The notes beneath the pieces were generated by a model, which ran no database searches, was not told the origin of the DNA, and saw nothing but the letters and a program-made list of their open reading frames with translations. Below, piece after piece: positions 1-6,900 of a stretch of 29,119 nucleotides of DNA. The position numbers and the translations under genes were made by a program. This DNA is from an uncultured Prevotella sp. (GTDB lineage Bacteria; Bacteroidota; Bacteroidia; Bacteroidales; Bacteroidaceae): positions 1 to 29,119 of the forward strand of contig CALCHM010000131.1 of NCBI GenBank assembly GCA_937901345.1, given 5' to 3'. Positions within the stretch are counted from its first letter, which is position 1; each line of letters begins with the position of its first letter.

Positions 1-126
1 ACACCGGTGGTTGAGTAATTCTGAGGGGTCAGATTTAACGAAACACCGGTTTTTAAGTAATTCCGAGGGGTCAGATTTAACGAAACACCGGTTTTTGAGT
101 AATTCCGAGGGGTCGGATTTAACCAA
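1..126. repeat. Tandem repeat array A, 42-bp period
   Basis: Three consecutive units begin with ACACCGG at 1, 43 and 85, giving an exact 42-bp period. The second and third units are almost identical; the first differs at a few positions. The array probably continues to the left of the window. A decayed partial unit seems to follow around 165-190, where a GTTTTTGAGTAA-like stretch recurs. The units contain stop codons and do not encode a repeat peptide. Each unit begins with the palindrome ACCGGT and its ends are weakly self-complementary. Confidence 0.9.
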
Positions 127-135
127 ATAGATGTA

Positions 136-169
136 TTTCGTGAAATTTACGGGTACAAATTTCACGAAA
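136..169. repeat. Perfect 13-bp inverted repeat upstream of the AraC-type gene
   Basis: TTTCGTGAAATTT at 136-148 is the exact reverse complement of 157-169, separated by 8 bp (ACGGGTAC). It lies between repeat array A and the promoter of the AraC-type gene, about 50 bp upstream of the -7 box. It could be an operator, perhaps for the neighbouring regulator, or the stem of a hairpin at the end of an upstream transcript. There is no T-run typical of a terminator. Confidence 0.7.
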
Positions 170-191
170 ATGATGTTTTTGAGTAAAAACG

Positions 192-223
192 TGTGGTAAA
201 TTGCTGGGAATTCGATAATTTTG
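192..223 (+). promoter_or_regulatory. Bacteroidetes-type promoter of the AraC-type gene
   Basis: TAATTTTG at 216-223 matches the Bacteroidetes -7 consensus TAnnTTTG exactly. A TGTGG stretch at 192-196 lies about 19 bp upstream in the position of the -33 element. The start codon at 251 follows at 27 bp, leaving a short leader. Assignment rests on motif match and position only. Confidence 0.6.
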
Positions 224-250
224 AGGACATTTTAATCAAAATCTACAGTC

Positions 251-751
251 ATGAACAACACAAACACACCCAATGCACCTGCGAATGCTGTGCCACAACC
301 TCAGTTTACGCTTGACGACCTTTACCTGACGCCCTTCAGCAAGAAGCGCATTTACGACGAAGACGGCAACTACACCTACGTTGCGCTTGAACGCAATCTC
401 GCGCCCACGGGCATCACCGTGATGGACGCGCTACTCGTTTACTTGACCAAGGGCGGCGCCAATGTTGATAGTTTTGCCGCTCGCTACGGACTGACACGAA
501 CGGAACTCAACGGACTCTGCCGTGCGCTCTGCGGCATAACGGTGAAAGAGTTAACGGACGACTACCACCTGCGCCTTGCATGCGACTTGCTGCGCTATAC
601 GGACCTGCCCATACGCGAGGTAACTGGCCGCAGTGGTTATGGCTCGCAAAATTCGCTCTACACAGTGCTCCAAAACCGCTTCAAGAAATCTGCCTCAGAC
701 GTGCGCACCATGCTCCGCAAAAAGGGCGATTTAAACAAGTACAAAATCTAA
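251..751 (+). CDS. Stand-alone AraC-type helix-turn-helix DNA-binding protein
   Basis: This 166-residue protein ends in an AraC-family DNA-binding domain. The first helix-turn-helix is about residues 72-95 (FAARYGLTRTELNGLCRALC). The second is about 118-156, with the family's pattern of a hydrophobic I-x-E-V helix, a glycine turn (SGYGSQNSLYTVL) and a terminal F-KKSASDVR. The N-terminal 70 residues hold no recognisable ligand-binding cupin and begin with an Asn/Pro/Ala-rich stretch, so this is a DNA-binding domain with a short extension, not a full AraC sensor. The gene lies 24 bp upstream of the OPT transporter on the same strand, so it could regulate that operon; this is inference. A promoter and an inverted repeat lie directly upstream. 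It could also be a truncated relic, but the frame is intact. Confidence 0.85.
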   Translation: MNNTNTPNAPANAVPQPQFTLDDLYLTPFSKKRIYDEDGNYTYVALERNLAPTGITVMDALLVYLTKGGANVDSFAARYGLTRTELNGLCRALCGITVKELTDDYHLRLACDLLRYTDLPIREVTGRSGYGSQNSLYTVLQNRFKKSASDVRTMLRKKGDLNKYKI

Positions 752-775
752 TCAAACACAATTCAATTCATCACA

Positions 776-2734
776 ATGAAAGAAACCAACCTTCCTGAAA
801 ACGCCTTTCGTGAATTGCGCGAGGGCGAAGAGTATCAGCCGCTGATGGAAGCCGGAAAGCAGTATCGCGAAGTGACGCCATGGTCCATTACGTGGGGTAT
901 TCTGATGGCCATCCTGTTCTCTGCCGCTACGGCTTATCTGGGTCTGAAAGTGGGTCAGGTGTTCGAAGCCGCCATCCCCATCACGATTATTGCCGTGGGC
1001 GTGGCAGGCGCAACACATCGCAAGGACCCCATGGGCGAAAACGTCATCATTCAGAGCATCGGTGCTTGTTCGGGCATGATTGTGGCAGGCGCGATTTTCA
1101 CGCTCCCCGCCCTCTACATCCTGCAACACACGCACCCCGAAATCACCGTTAATTTCCTTTGGATTTTCCTCGCTTCGCTGCTCGGCGGTGCGCTCGGCAT
1201 CCTCTTGCTCATCCCCTTCCGCAAGTATTTCGTGAAGGAAATGCACGGCAAGTATCCCTTCCCCGAAGCCACGGCTTCAACGCAAATTCTCCTCTCGGGC
1301 GAGAAGAGCGGCAGCAGTGCCAAGCCCCTGCTCGTAGCGGGTTTGATTGGCGGTCTCTACGACTTTGCCGTGGCAACCTTCGGCCTTTGGAACGAAAACT
1401 TCACCAGCCGCTGTTGCGAACTCGGTAGCACCATTGCCGACAAGGCGAAGTTGGTGTTCTCCTGCAACACGAGCGCTGCGCTCCTCGGTATGGGTTTCAT
1501 CGTGGGTTTGAAGTATGCTACAATCATTTGCGCCGGTTCTGCCCTCGTTTGGTGGGGCATCGTTCCCGCGATTTCGCTCCTTTTCCCCGACCTTGAAGTG
1601 GCAAACGGAGTTGCGGCAGGCAATGCCAGCGCCGAGCAAATCTTCGGCTATGCCAAGAGCATTGGCATCGGTGCCATCGCCATGGCGGGCATCATCGGTG
1701 TGGTGAAGAGTTGGGGCGTGATTAAGAGCGCCTTTGCCTTGATTGGCAAGATTTCGAAGGGCAGCGGTCAGCAGACCGAGGAAGTGCGCACACAGCGCGA
1801 CCTCTCGATGAAGATTATCGCCATCGGTACGCTCCTCACCATCCTCGTAACGACCGTGTTCTTCTTCGTGGGTCCTATGGAAGGCAACCTGCTCTTCACC
1901 ATCGTGGGCATCCTGATTGTGGCAGTCATCGCCTTCCTCTTCACAACGGTTGCGGCAAACGCCATTGCCATCGTCGGTTCGAACCCCGTGAGCGGTATGA
2001 CACTCATGACGCTCATCCTCTCCAGCATCATCATGATGCTCGTAGGTTTGAACGGCACGCACGGTATGGTGGCTGCGCTGATTATGGGCGGTGTGGTTTG
2101 TACGGCACTCTCCAGCGCAGGTGCGTTCATCACCGACCTCAAGATTGGTTACTGGCTTGGTAGCACGCCTAAGTATCAGGAAACTTACAAGTTCATCGGC
2201 GTTCTCGTAAGTGCAGCAACGGTGGGCGGTGTGATTATGATTCTGCAAAAGGTGTATGGCTTCACGCCCGACAATGCCGACGTGATGGCTGCACCTCAGG
2301 CACGCGCTATGGCAGGCGTTATCGAACCCCTCATGTCGGGCGAAGGTGCACCCTGGTTGCTCTACGGCATCGGTGCTGCCATTTCGTTGGTGCTCAATTT
2401 CTGCGGCATTCCTGCCTTGGCATTCGCCTTGGGTATGTTCATCCCCTTGCAACTCAACTTGCCCCTCATCGTGGGTGGCGCCATCAACTGGTTCGTGGGT
2501 TCGCGCACAAAGGACGAAAAGGTGAACAACGCACGCATCGAGAAGGGCACATTGCTCGCTTCGGGCTTCATTGCCGGTGGCGCCTTGATGGGCGTGGCGA
2601 GTGCTGCACTCCAGTTTGGCGGCATCAAGTTCGACAACAGCGCGTGGTTGGCAAATCCCTCAAGCGAATTGCTCAGCCTTGCGTGCTACCTCCTCCTCAT
2701 CTGCTACCTCATCAAAGCAACTTGTAAGAAGTAA
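776..2734 (+). CDS. OPT-family oligopeptide transporter
   Basis: This 652-residue polytopic membrane protein belongs to the oligopeptide transporter (OPT) superfamily, bacterial branch. The N-terminal segment around 30-60 (TPWSITWGILMAILFSAATAYLGLKVGQ) is characteristic, with the signature Y-LGLK-G at the end of the first membrane helix. Hydrophobic segments recur along the whole length, consistent with about 14-16 helices. Members import small peptides across the inner membrane, driven by ion gradients; some plant members carry metal chelates, so the substrate is uncertain. The start ATG at 776 follows an A-rich leader, and the next gene starts only 6 bp after the stop, so the two are probably co-transcribed. 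The G+C-rich third positions contrast with the AT-richer genes further on. Confidence 0.93.
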   Translation: MKETNLPENAFRELREGEEYQPLMEAGKQYREVTPWSITWGILMAILFSAATAYLGLKVGQVFEAAIPITIIAVGVAGATHRKDPMGENVIIQSIGACSGMIVAGAIFTLPALYILQHTHPEITVNFLWIFLASLLGGALGILLLIPFRKYFVKEMHGKYPFPEATASTQILLSGEKSGSSAKPLLVAGLIGGLYDFAVATFGLWNENFTSRCCELGSTIADKAKLVFSCNTSAALLGMGFIVGLKYATIICAGSALVWWGIVPAISLLFPDLEVANGVAAGNASAEQIFGYAKSIGIGAIAMAGIIGVVKSWGVIKSAFALIGKISKGSGQQTEEVRTQRDLSMKIIAIGTLLTILVTTVFFFVGPMEGNLLFTIVGILIVAVIAFLFTTVAANAIAIVGSNPVSGMTLMTLILSSIIMMLVGLNGTHGMVAALIMGGVVCTALSSAGAFITDLKIGYWLGSTPKYQETYKFIGVLVSAATVGGVIMILQKVYGFTPDNADVMAAPQARAMAGVIEPLMSGEGAPWLLYGIGAAISLVLNFCGIPALAFALGMFIPLQLNLPLIVGGAINWFVGSRTKDEKVNNARIEKGTLLASGFIAGGALMGVASAALQFGGIKFDNSAWLANPSSELLSLACYLLLICYLIKATCKK

Positions 2735-2740
2735 CGGTTC

Positions 2741-3514
2741 ATGCTTACGAAGAATCAAATCAAATACATCACCGCTTTGTCGAAGAAGAAATTCAGAGAC
2801 GAAGCAGGCGTATTCCTTGCAGAAGGCGCGAAAGTAGTGGGAGACATTCTCCCCTACTTCCGTTGCCGCATGCTTTGCGCCACGAAGGACTACCTTGCGC
2901 AGCATCCGCACCTGCGGGCCGACGAAGTGGTTGAAATCACCGAACCCGAACTCCTGAAATGCTCGCAACTGAAGACGCCGCGCGATGTCGTTGCGGTGTT
3001 CGAAAAGCCCGTGGCGCAAGCGATTGATGCGGCAACCGTGAGCAGCGAACTCTGCCTCATGCTCGACGGGGTGCAGGACCCTGGCAACCTCGGTACCATC
3101 ATCCGCCTTGCCGACTGGTTTGGCATCCACCACGTCGTGTGCTCCGAAGACACTGCCGACGCTTTTGCGCCAAAGGTGATTCAGGCAACCATGGGCGCCA
3201 TTACGAGAGTCGCCATCCACTACACCAATCTGACCGCTTTTCTCGCTGAGTTACCCACCGACGTGCCCATCTACGGCACCTTCCTCGAAGGCGACAATAT
3301 CTACGAAAAAGTGCTCACCCCCAACGGTCTGCTCATCATGGGCAACGAAGGCAAGGGCATCCGCCCCGAGACGCAGTCCTTCGTCAACCAAAAACTCTTC
3401 ATCCCGCCCCACCCCCTCGGCTGCGAAACCTCCGAAAGCCTGAACGTAGCCATCGCCACCGCCATCTGCTGCGCCGAATTCAGACGCCAGTTGCACTGCG
3501 GGAAAGGCGTTTAA
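2741..3514 (+). CDS. SpoU/TrmH-family RNA 2'-O-ribose methyltransferase
   Basis: This 257-residue protein is a SPOUT methyltransferase that uses S-adenosylmethionine to methylate a ribose 2'-OH in rRNA or tRNA. All three SpoU motifs are present: motif 1 at about 109-122 (DGVQDPGNLGTIIR), motif 2 at about 198-207 (LIMGNEGKGI) and motif 3 at about 233-242 (SLNVAIATAI), which together build the trefoil-knot cofactor site. The N-terminal 90 residues match the usual substrate-binding domain, starting with a basic KNQIKYITALSKKKFRD stretch. Family relatives include RlmB-like 23S rRNA enzymes, but the exact target nucleotide cannot be read from the sequence. It sits 6 bp downstream of the OPT transporter, so probably in the same operon although unrelated in role. 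Confidence 0.92.
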   Translation: MLTKNQIKYITALSKKKFRDEAGVFLAEGAKVVGDILPYFRCRMLCATKDYLAQHPHLRADEVVEITEPELLKCSQLKTPRDVVAVFEKPVAQAIDAATVSSELCLMLDGVQDPGNLGTIIRLADWFGIHHVVCSEDTADAFAPKVIQATMGAITRVAIHYTNLTAFLAELPTDVPIYGTFLEGDNIYEKVLTPNGLLIMGNEGKGIRPETQSFVNQKLFIPPHPLGCETSESLNVAIATAICCAEFRRQLHCGKGV

Positions 3515-3576
3515 CATCAGAAAGAGATCGTCCACACATAACCTTGCGCTTTCGTTGTGACGCGGGTGCGGCGGTC

Positions 3577-3630
3577 CTCAGAGTTCTCGGAGTTCTCAGA
3601 ATCCTCTGAATTCTCAGAGTCTTCTGTGTC
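3577..3630. repeat. Period-9 short tandem repeat (CTCAGAGTT-like)
   Basis: Six consecutive 9-bp units can be read: CTCAGAGTT, CTCGGAGTT, CTCAGAATC, CTCTGAATT, CTCAGAGTC, TTCTGTGTC. They lie in the 151-bp gap between the methyltransferase and the glycosyltransferase-like gene. Several units are mutually complementary (TCAGA-ATCC-TCTGA), so a transcript could fold locally. A second period-9 array with a related consensus lies at 26979-27050. Confidence 0.8.
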
Positions 3631-3665
3631 CTACTGTAATACTACTTACCATTGTTCTCATCACC

Positions 3666-4940
3666 ATGTTTTTTCTTCCCATCTTGCTATTCCTTATCAT
3701 CTGGTTGCCCTTCCTCTATTATTTTAGATGGAGGTGGTACCGTCTGCCGGTTGCTATGGCGAGTAGGAAAGATACAAATGCTCAGATGCCGCCTGTGACC
3801 ATCATTATTCCCCTGGCAAGAAGGGTTGAGGGGATACGCAATTTAATCAGTGCGCTATCCGAGCAAAGATACAACGGCGGCATCAGCATTCTCATAGTGA
3901 ATCACTCGGGAGAGAAGGTTGTTGAAGACGAATTATTGAACCTTGAGAAAGATTTTAGAAATCTCCGACACACGACAATTACCACCACCTCGCACCTTAT
4001 CGATAAAGATAAATTGGCGCTAACCATAGGTGTGAAGGGAGCACGAACGGAATGGTGTGTGTTGATAGATCCCAACATCCAAGCGCCTGCACCGAATTGG
4101 TTGCAAACAATGGCGCAGGGATTCACCGATAAAAACAGCAAGGCAACAGAAAGAAACATCGTCGTTGGCTATTCCAACTACGAGCAACAGGAATGCGGAT
4201 TGACATTGGCGCAGTACGATTTTCACCTTTTAAACTTGCAAAACCTGCAATTGGCGTCGGGAAACAAGGTTACAAGCGGCATTATCACGAACGTAGCGAT
4301 TAGCAGAACGCACTTCCTCGAAAGCAATGGTTATGATAGTCGACACTATCGTTTGACCATCGGCGCAATACCTTTGTTGGTTGAACATCTTTCCAAAACC
4401 GGACGCATTATAATGATATTAAACGCGGAGGCATCCATCTTGAAGACCGGGGAAAACACAGCGACACAGTATCACGAAGCGTTTGAACATTACGTCGCAC
4501 ATTATTATATGTCGTTAAAAACAAAGTGCCGCTTGCTGTTGCACCATAGCAGCACAGTGCTTCTTCTTACGCTCCCCCTCCTTTTACTCTATGCGCTGCT
4601 TCAAACCATAGGCGGATGGTACATGTTCTTCGCAACACACACAGCGTGGTCCACATACCTTGCAACATTCTCATGTAATTATTCATATTATAATGATTTG
4701 CTGCTTCTCACAAATTCACCGCAACTTTGGCAAATCATCATACAAACCATCCTTTTACTCTCCGCTTTAATCTTCTCAAGTTTCTTTCCGCTCAAGTGGA
4801 TGCAGTGCGGACTAAATGAAATGGGATACCACTCCAATAAAATAAAACTCCTTTTTTACGCATTTCTTACACCAATCTATCGCGTAAAGCAATACTTACA
4901 TGCCTTTTTATGCCGCAATAATTACATTAGAAGGCTCTAA
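3666..4940 (+). CDS. GT2-like membrane glycosyltransferase with degenerate DxD
   Basis: This 424-residue protein has an N-terminal membrane anchor (residues 1-20), a cytoplasmic GT-A-like domain (about 42-260) and two or three C-terminal membrane segments (about 296-322, 355-377, 395-404). The start of the fold, PPVTIIIPLARRVEGIRNLI at 42-61, and the ARTEWCVLIDPN segment at 126-137 align with family-2 glycosyltransferases. The metal-binding DxD is replaced by D135-P-N137. A later ISRTHFLESNGYD stretch (213-224) resembles the acceptor-side segment of the family. Such proteins usually transfer sugars to lipid or polymer acceptors at the inner membrane; the substrate is unknown and activity is uncertain given the altered metal site. 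It precedes the yceD block but is separated from it by a promoter. Confidence 0.75.
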   Translation: MFFLPILLFLIIWLPFLYYFRWRWYRLPVAMASRKDTNAQMPPVTIIIPLARRVEGIRNLISALSEQRYNGGISILIVNHSGEKVVEDELLNLEKDFRNLRHTTITTTSHLIDKDKLALTIGVKGARTEWCVLIDPNIQAPAPNWLQTMAQGFTDKNSKATERNIVVGYSNYEQQECGLTLAQYDFHLLNLQNLQLASGNKVTSGIITNVAISRTHFLESNGYDSRHYRLTIGAIPLLVEHLSKTGRIIMILNAEASILKTGENTATQYHEAFEHYVAHYYMSLKTKCRLLLHHSSTVLLLTLPLLLLYALLQTIGGWYMFFATHTAWSTYLATFSCNYSYYNDLLLLTNSPQLWQIIIQTILLLSALIFSSFFPLKWMQCGLNEMGYHSNKIKLLFYAFLTPIYRVKQYLHAFLCRNNYIRRL

Positions 4941-4963
4941 ATCATAAAAAAGGACAACGAAAA

Positions 4964-4995
4964 CTGTGCTAAAAATAAAAAAAATACTAACTTTG
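4964..4995 (+). promoter_or_regulatory. Promoter of the yceD-rpmF block, nearly leaderless
   Basis: TAACTTTG at 4988-4995 matches TAnnTTTG exactly, and TGTG at 4964-4967 is 20 bp upstream as a candidate -33 element. The intervening sequence is almost pure A/T. The start codon begins at 5004, only 8 bp after the -7 box, so transcription would start at or within a few bases of the ATG. Confidence 0.65.
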
Positions 4996-5003
4996 CACTC
5001 GCT

Positions 5004-5459
5004 ATGGCAAAAGTAGACCTTCTAAATATCAATCTCTCTAAAGTTCCTGCTGACGGAATGAAGATAAATGTGTCGCTCGACACTGACTTTTTCACTGCGT
5101 TAGATCAGAACACCATCAAAGGCGGTGCAGTCACCGTTGATTTGTTTGTTCGCGAACATTCTGGAGAGGTTTATACGTTGAAGTTCTCAGTCAAAGGCGA
5201 AGTAATTGTTGAATGCGACAGATGTCTCGATGACCTGGCCCTTGTCGTTGATGCTGAGGAGACCATCAAACTTACCTATGATGATGAATCCGACTCCACA
5301 GCAGATGACATTAAATTCATCCCCAAGAATACGAACATGTACGACGCATCTTGGGACGTCTACGAAATCGTGGAACTTTCACTTCCCATTCAGCGCACCC
5401 ACCAAGTGGGGGAGTGTAATGAGGACATGTTAAGTCGCATTTGCTACGACAAAGAATAG
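5004..5459 (+). CDS. YceD/DUF177 family protein
   Basis: This 151-residue protein belongs to the DUF177 (YceD) family, which is nearly always encoded directly upstream of ribosomal protein L32. YceD has been linked to 23S rRNA and ribosome biogenesis, but the biochemical role is not settled. The family signature is the central cysteine pair (ECDRCLDDL, about residues 70-78) followed by an acidic stretch. The C-terminal part has DVYEIVELSLPIQRTHQVGEC, where the family has a hydrophobic P-x-H/x-C segment. rpmF follows after 83 bp. The start ATG at 5004 sits just after a -7 promoter box, so no upstream start is possible from that promoter. Confidence 0.88.
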   Translation: MAKVDLLNINLSKVPADGMKINVSLDTDFFTALDQNTIKGGAVTVDLFVREHSGEVYTLKFSVKGEVIVECDRCLDDLALVVDAEETIKLTYDDESDSTADDIKFIPKNTNMYDASWDVYEIVELSLPIQRTHQVGECNEDMLSRICYDKE

Positions 5460-5496
5460 TGCATCCGCAAACCATGCTGAACACGTTTGAATGCAC
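5459..5496 (+). promoter_or_regulatory. Possible structured leader hairpin upstream of rpmF
   Basis: Two nested inverted repeats lie between yceD and rpmF: GTGCAT (5459-5464) pairs with ATGCAC (5491-5496), and CAAAC (5468-5472) pairs with GTTTG (5485-5489). There is no T-run directly after the stem, so it is not an obvious terminator. It could be a processing or autoregulatory element in the L32 leader; this is inference. Confidence 0.35.
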
Positions 5497-5542
5497 AAAT
5501 CACACAACACTAAATTAATTGTTTTTTAAATTTTAAAGAAAA

Positions 5543-5731
5543 ATGGCACATCCTAAAAGAAGACAGTCAAAGACAAGAACACTTAAGCGTCGTACACATG
5601 ACAAGGCAGTAGCTCCTACACTCGCAGTTTGCGCTAATTGCGGTGGTTGGCACATCTACCACACTGTATGTCCCACTTGTGGTTACTATCGTGGTAAGCT
5701 CGCTATCGTAGTTGACGAAGTTGCTGAATAA
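5543..5731 (+). CDS. rpmF: Ribosomal protein L32 (bL32)
   Basis: This 62-residue protein is the 50S subunit protein bL32. The basic N-terminus (MAHPKRRQSKTRTLKRR) is diagnostic. Four cysteines, C30, C33, C43 and C46, form the CxxC...CxxC zinc ribbon, so this is the zinc-binding (C+) form of the protein. Length is normal for the family. An A-rich stretch (AAAGAAAA) directly precedes the ATG, as is common for efficient starts in Bacteroidota. It lies between yceD and fabH, part of a widely conserved cluster, here without plsX. Confidence 0.97.
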   Translation: MAHPKRRQSKTRTLKRRTHDKAVAPTLAVCANCGGWHIYHTVCPTCGYYRGKLAIVVDEVAE

Positions 5732-5748
5732 TCAACTTTTATACTAAG

Positions 5749-5824
5749 GGAGTTAAAAGCTGAAAGTTTACAAACACTCGCTTTGAATGTGTGCGTCACT
5801 TTTTGCTTTTAACTCCATATTTTT
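5749..5824 (+). terminator. Rho-independent terminator or attenuator after rpmF
   Basis: GGAGTTAAAAGC (5749-5760) pairs perfectly with GCTTTTAACTCC (5805-5816) and is followed by AT and a run of T at 5820-5826. The 44-nt interior can add further pairs (GAAAG with CTTTT). Because fabH begins at 5902 on the same strand, it may act as a partial terminator lowering fabH-era expression relative to L32. Confidence 0.7.
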
Positions 5825-5901
5825 TTAAGACGCTGGCGCGTTCCATATTGAAATCGTGAACGGTTTCTTAGCAAGCGCCAACAATCCTCTCTAAAACTAC
5901 T

Positions 5902-6900
5902 ATGGAAAAAATTAATGCAGTAATAACCGGAGTTGGTGGTTATGTACCTGAATATGTTTTGAGTAACGATGAACTCTCTCGCATGGTTGACACCAATGAC
6001 GAGTGGATTATGACCAGAATTGGTATTAAGGAACGTCGCATCCTTAACGAAGAAGGACTCGGCACAAGTTACATGGCTCGTAAGGCTGTGAAGCAACTTC
6101 TTGAAAAGACGGGTACTGATCCTTTAGACATTGATTGTATCATCCTTGCCACTTCAACCCCAGACTTCCATTTCCCCTCTACAGCAAGTATCGTTTTAGG
6201 TCGCGTGGGCATGAAAAATGCGCATGCCATTGACATGCAGGCAGCTTGTTGTGGTTTCCTCTACGCAATGGACACTGCTGCTAGTTTGATTCAGAGTGGT
6301 AGATATAAAAAGGTAGTCGTTTGCGGTGCCGACAAAATGTCGAGCGCAGTTGACTATTCCGACCGTGCCACATGCCCAATTTTCGGTGATGGTGCAGCAG
6401 CCGTATTGGTGGAAGGCACAACTGAAGAATACGGTTGGTTGGATTCTCACCTCCGCACCGATGGTCTCGGACTCCCCTACCTTTGCATGAAGGCCGGTGG
6501 TTCGGTTTGTCCTCCTTCACACTACACCATCGAACACCGCATGCACTTTGTACATCAGGAAGGTAAAACGGTATTTAAGTTTGCCGTAACCAACATGACC
6601 GACGCTTGTACAAAGATTGCTGAGCGCAACAACCTCACGAAGGAAAACATCGCTTGGGTGCTTCCTCACCAGGCTAACGTGCGCATCATCGAAGCCGTTT
6701 CTGCACGCCTCGAAGTAGCGCCCGAAAAGGTGATGATGAACATCCAGAAATATGGTAACACTTCTGCAGCATCGCTCCCCCTTGCTTTGTGGGATTACGA
6801 AAAGCAATTGAAGAAGGGCGACAACCTCGTGCTTACAGCATTCGGCGCTGGTTTCACATGGGGTGCAGCATATCTCAAGTGGGGCTATGATGGAAAGTAA
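5902..6900 (+). CDS. fabH: 3-oxoacyl-ACP synthase III (KASIII)
   Basis: This 332-residue thiolase-fold enzyme starts fatty acid synthesis by condensing an acyl-CoA primer with malonyl-ACP. The catalytic triad is visible: C116 in QAACCGF, H256 in LPHQANVRI and N286 in YGNTSAASLP. The usual N-terminal signature (VGGYVPEYVLSNDEL, TNDEWIMTRIGIKERR) and the C-terminal GAGFTWGAAYLKW are present, so the protein is complete. The residue after the catalytic cysteine is a second cysteine (C117) where many homologues have Ser. It is preceded by a 170-bp gap with a terminator-like hairpin and a further weak inverted repeat (TGGCGC 5834-5839 with GCGCCA 5875-5880). The end of the gene overlaps the start of era. 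Confidence 0.96.
   Translation: MEKINAVITGVGGYVPEYVLSNDELSRMVDTNDEWIMTRIGIKERRILNEEGLGTSYMARKAVKQLLEKTGTDPLDIDCIILATSTPDFHFPSTASIVLGRVGMKNAHAIDMQAACCGFLYAMDTAASLIQSGRYKKVVVCGADKMSSAVDYSDRATCPIFGDGAAAVLVEGTTEEYGWLDSHLRTDGLGLPYLCMKAGGSVCPPSHYTIEHRMHFVHQEGKTVFKFAVTNMTDACTKIAERNNLTKENIAWVLPHQANVRIIEAVSARLEVAPEKVMMNIQKYGNTSAASLPLALWDYEKQLKKGDNLVLTAFGAGFTWGAAYLKWGYDGK

Noticed and set aside
1..126. Possible CRISPR array.
   Set aside because: The whole 42-bp unit is repeated without unique spacers, and no cas gene is present. The same holds for arrays B and C.
1277..2452. A 391-codon open frame antisense to the OPT transporter gene.
   Set aside because: It lies wholly inside a well-supported gene, has a His/Asp/Glu-rich composition with no domain, and is a by-product of the G+C-rich codon usage on the other strand.
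6863..6886. GTG start for era eight codons upstream.
   Set aside because: The added residues do not match the family, and two ATG codons at 6887 and 6890 give the normal Era N-terminus.
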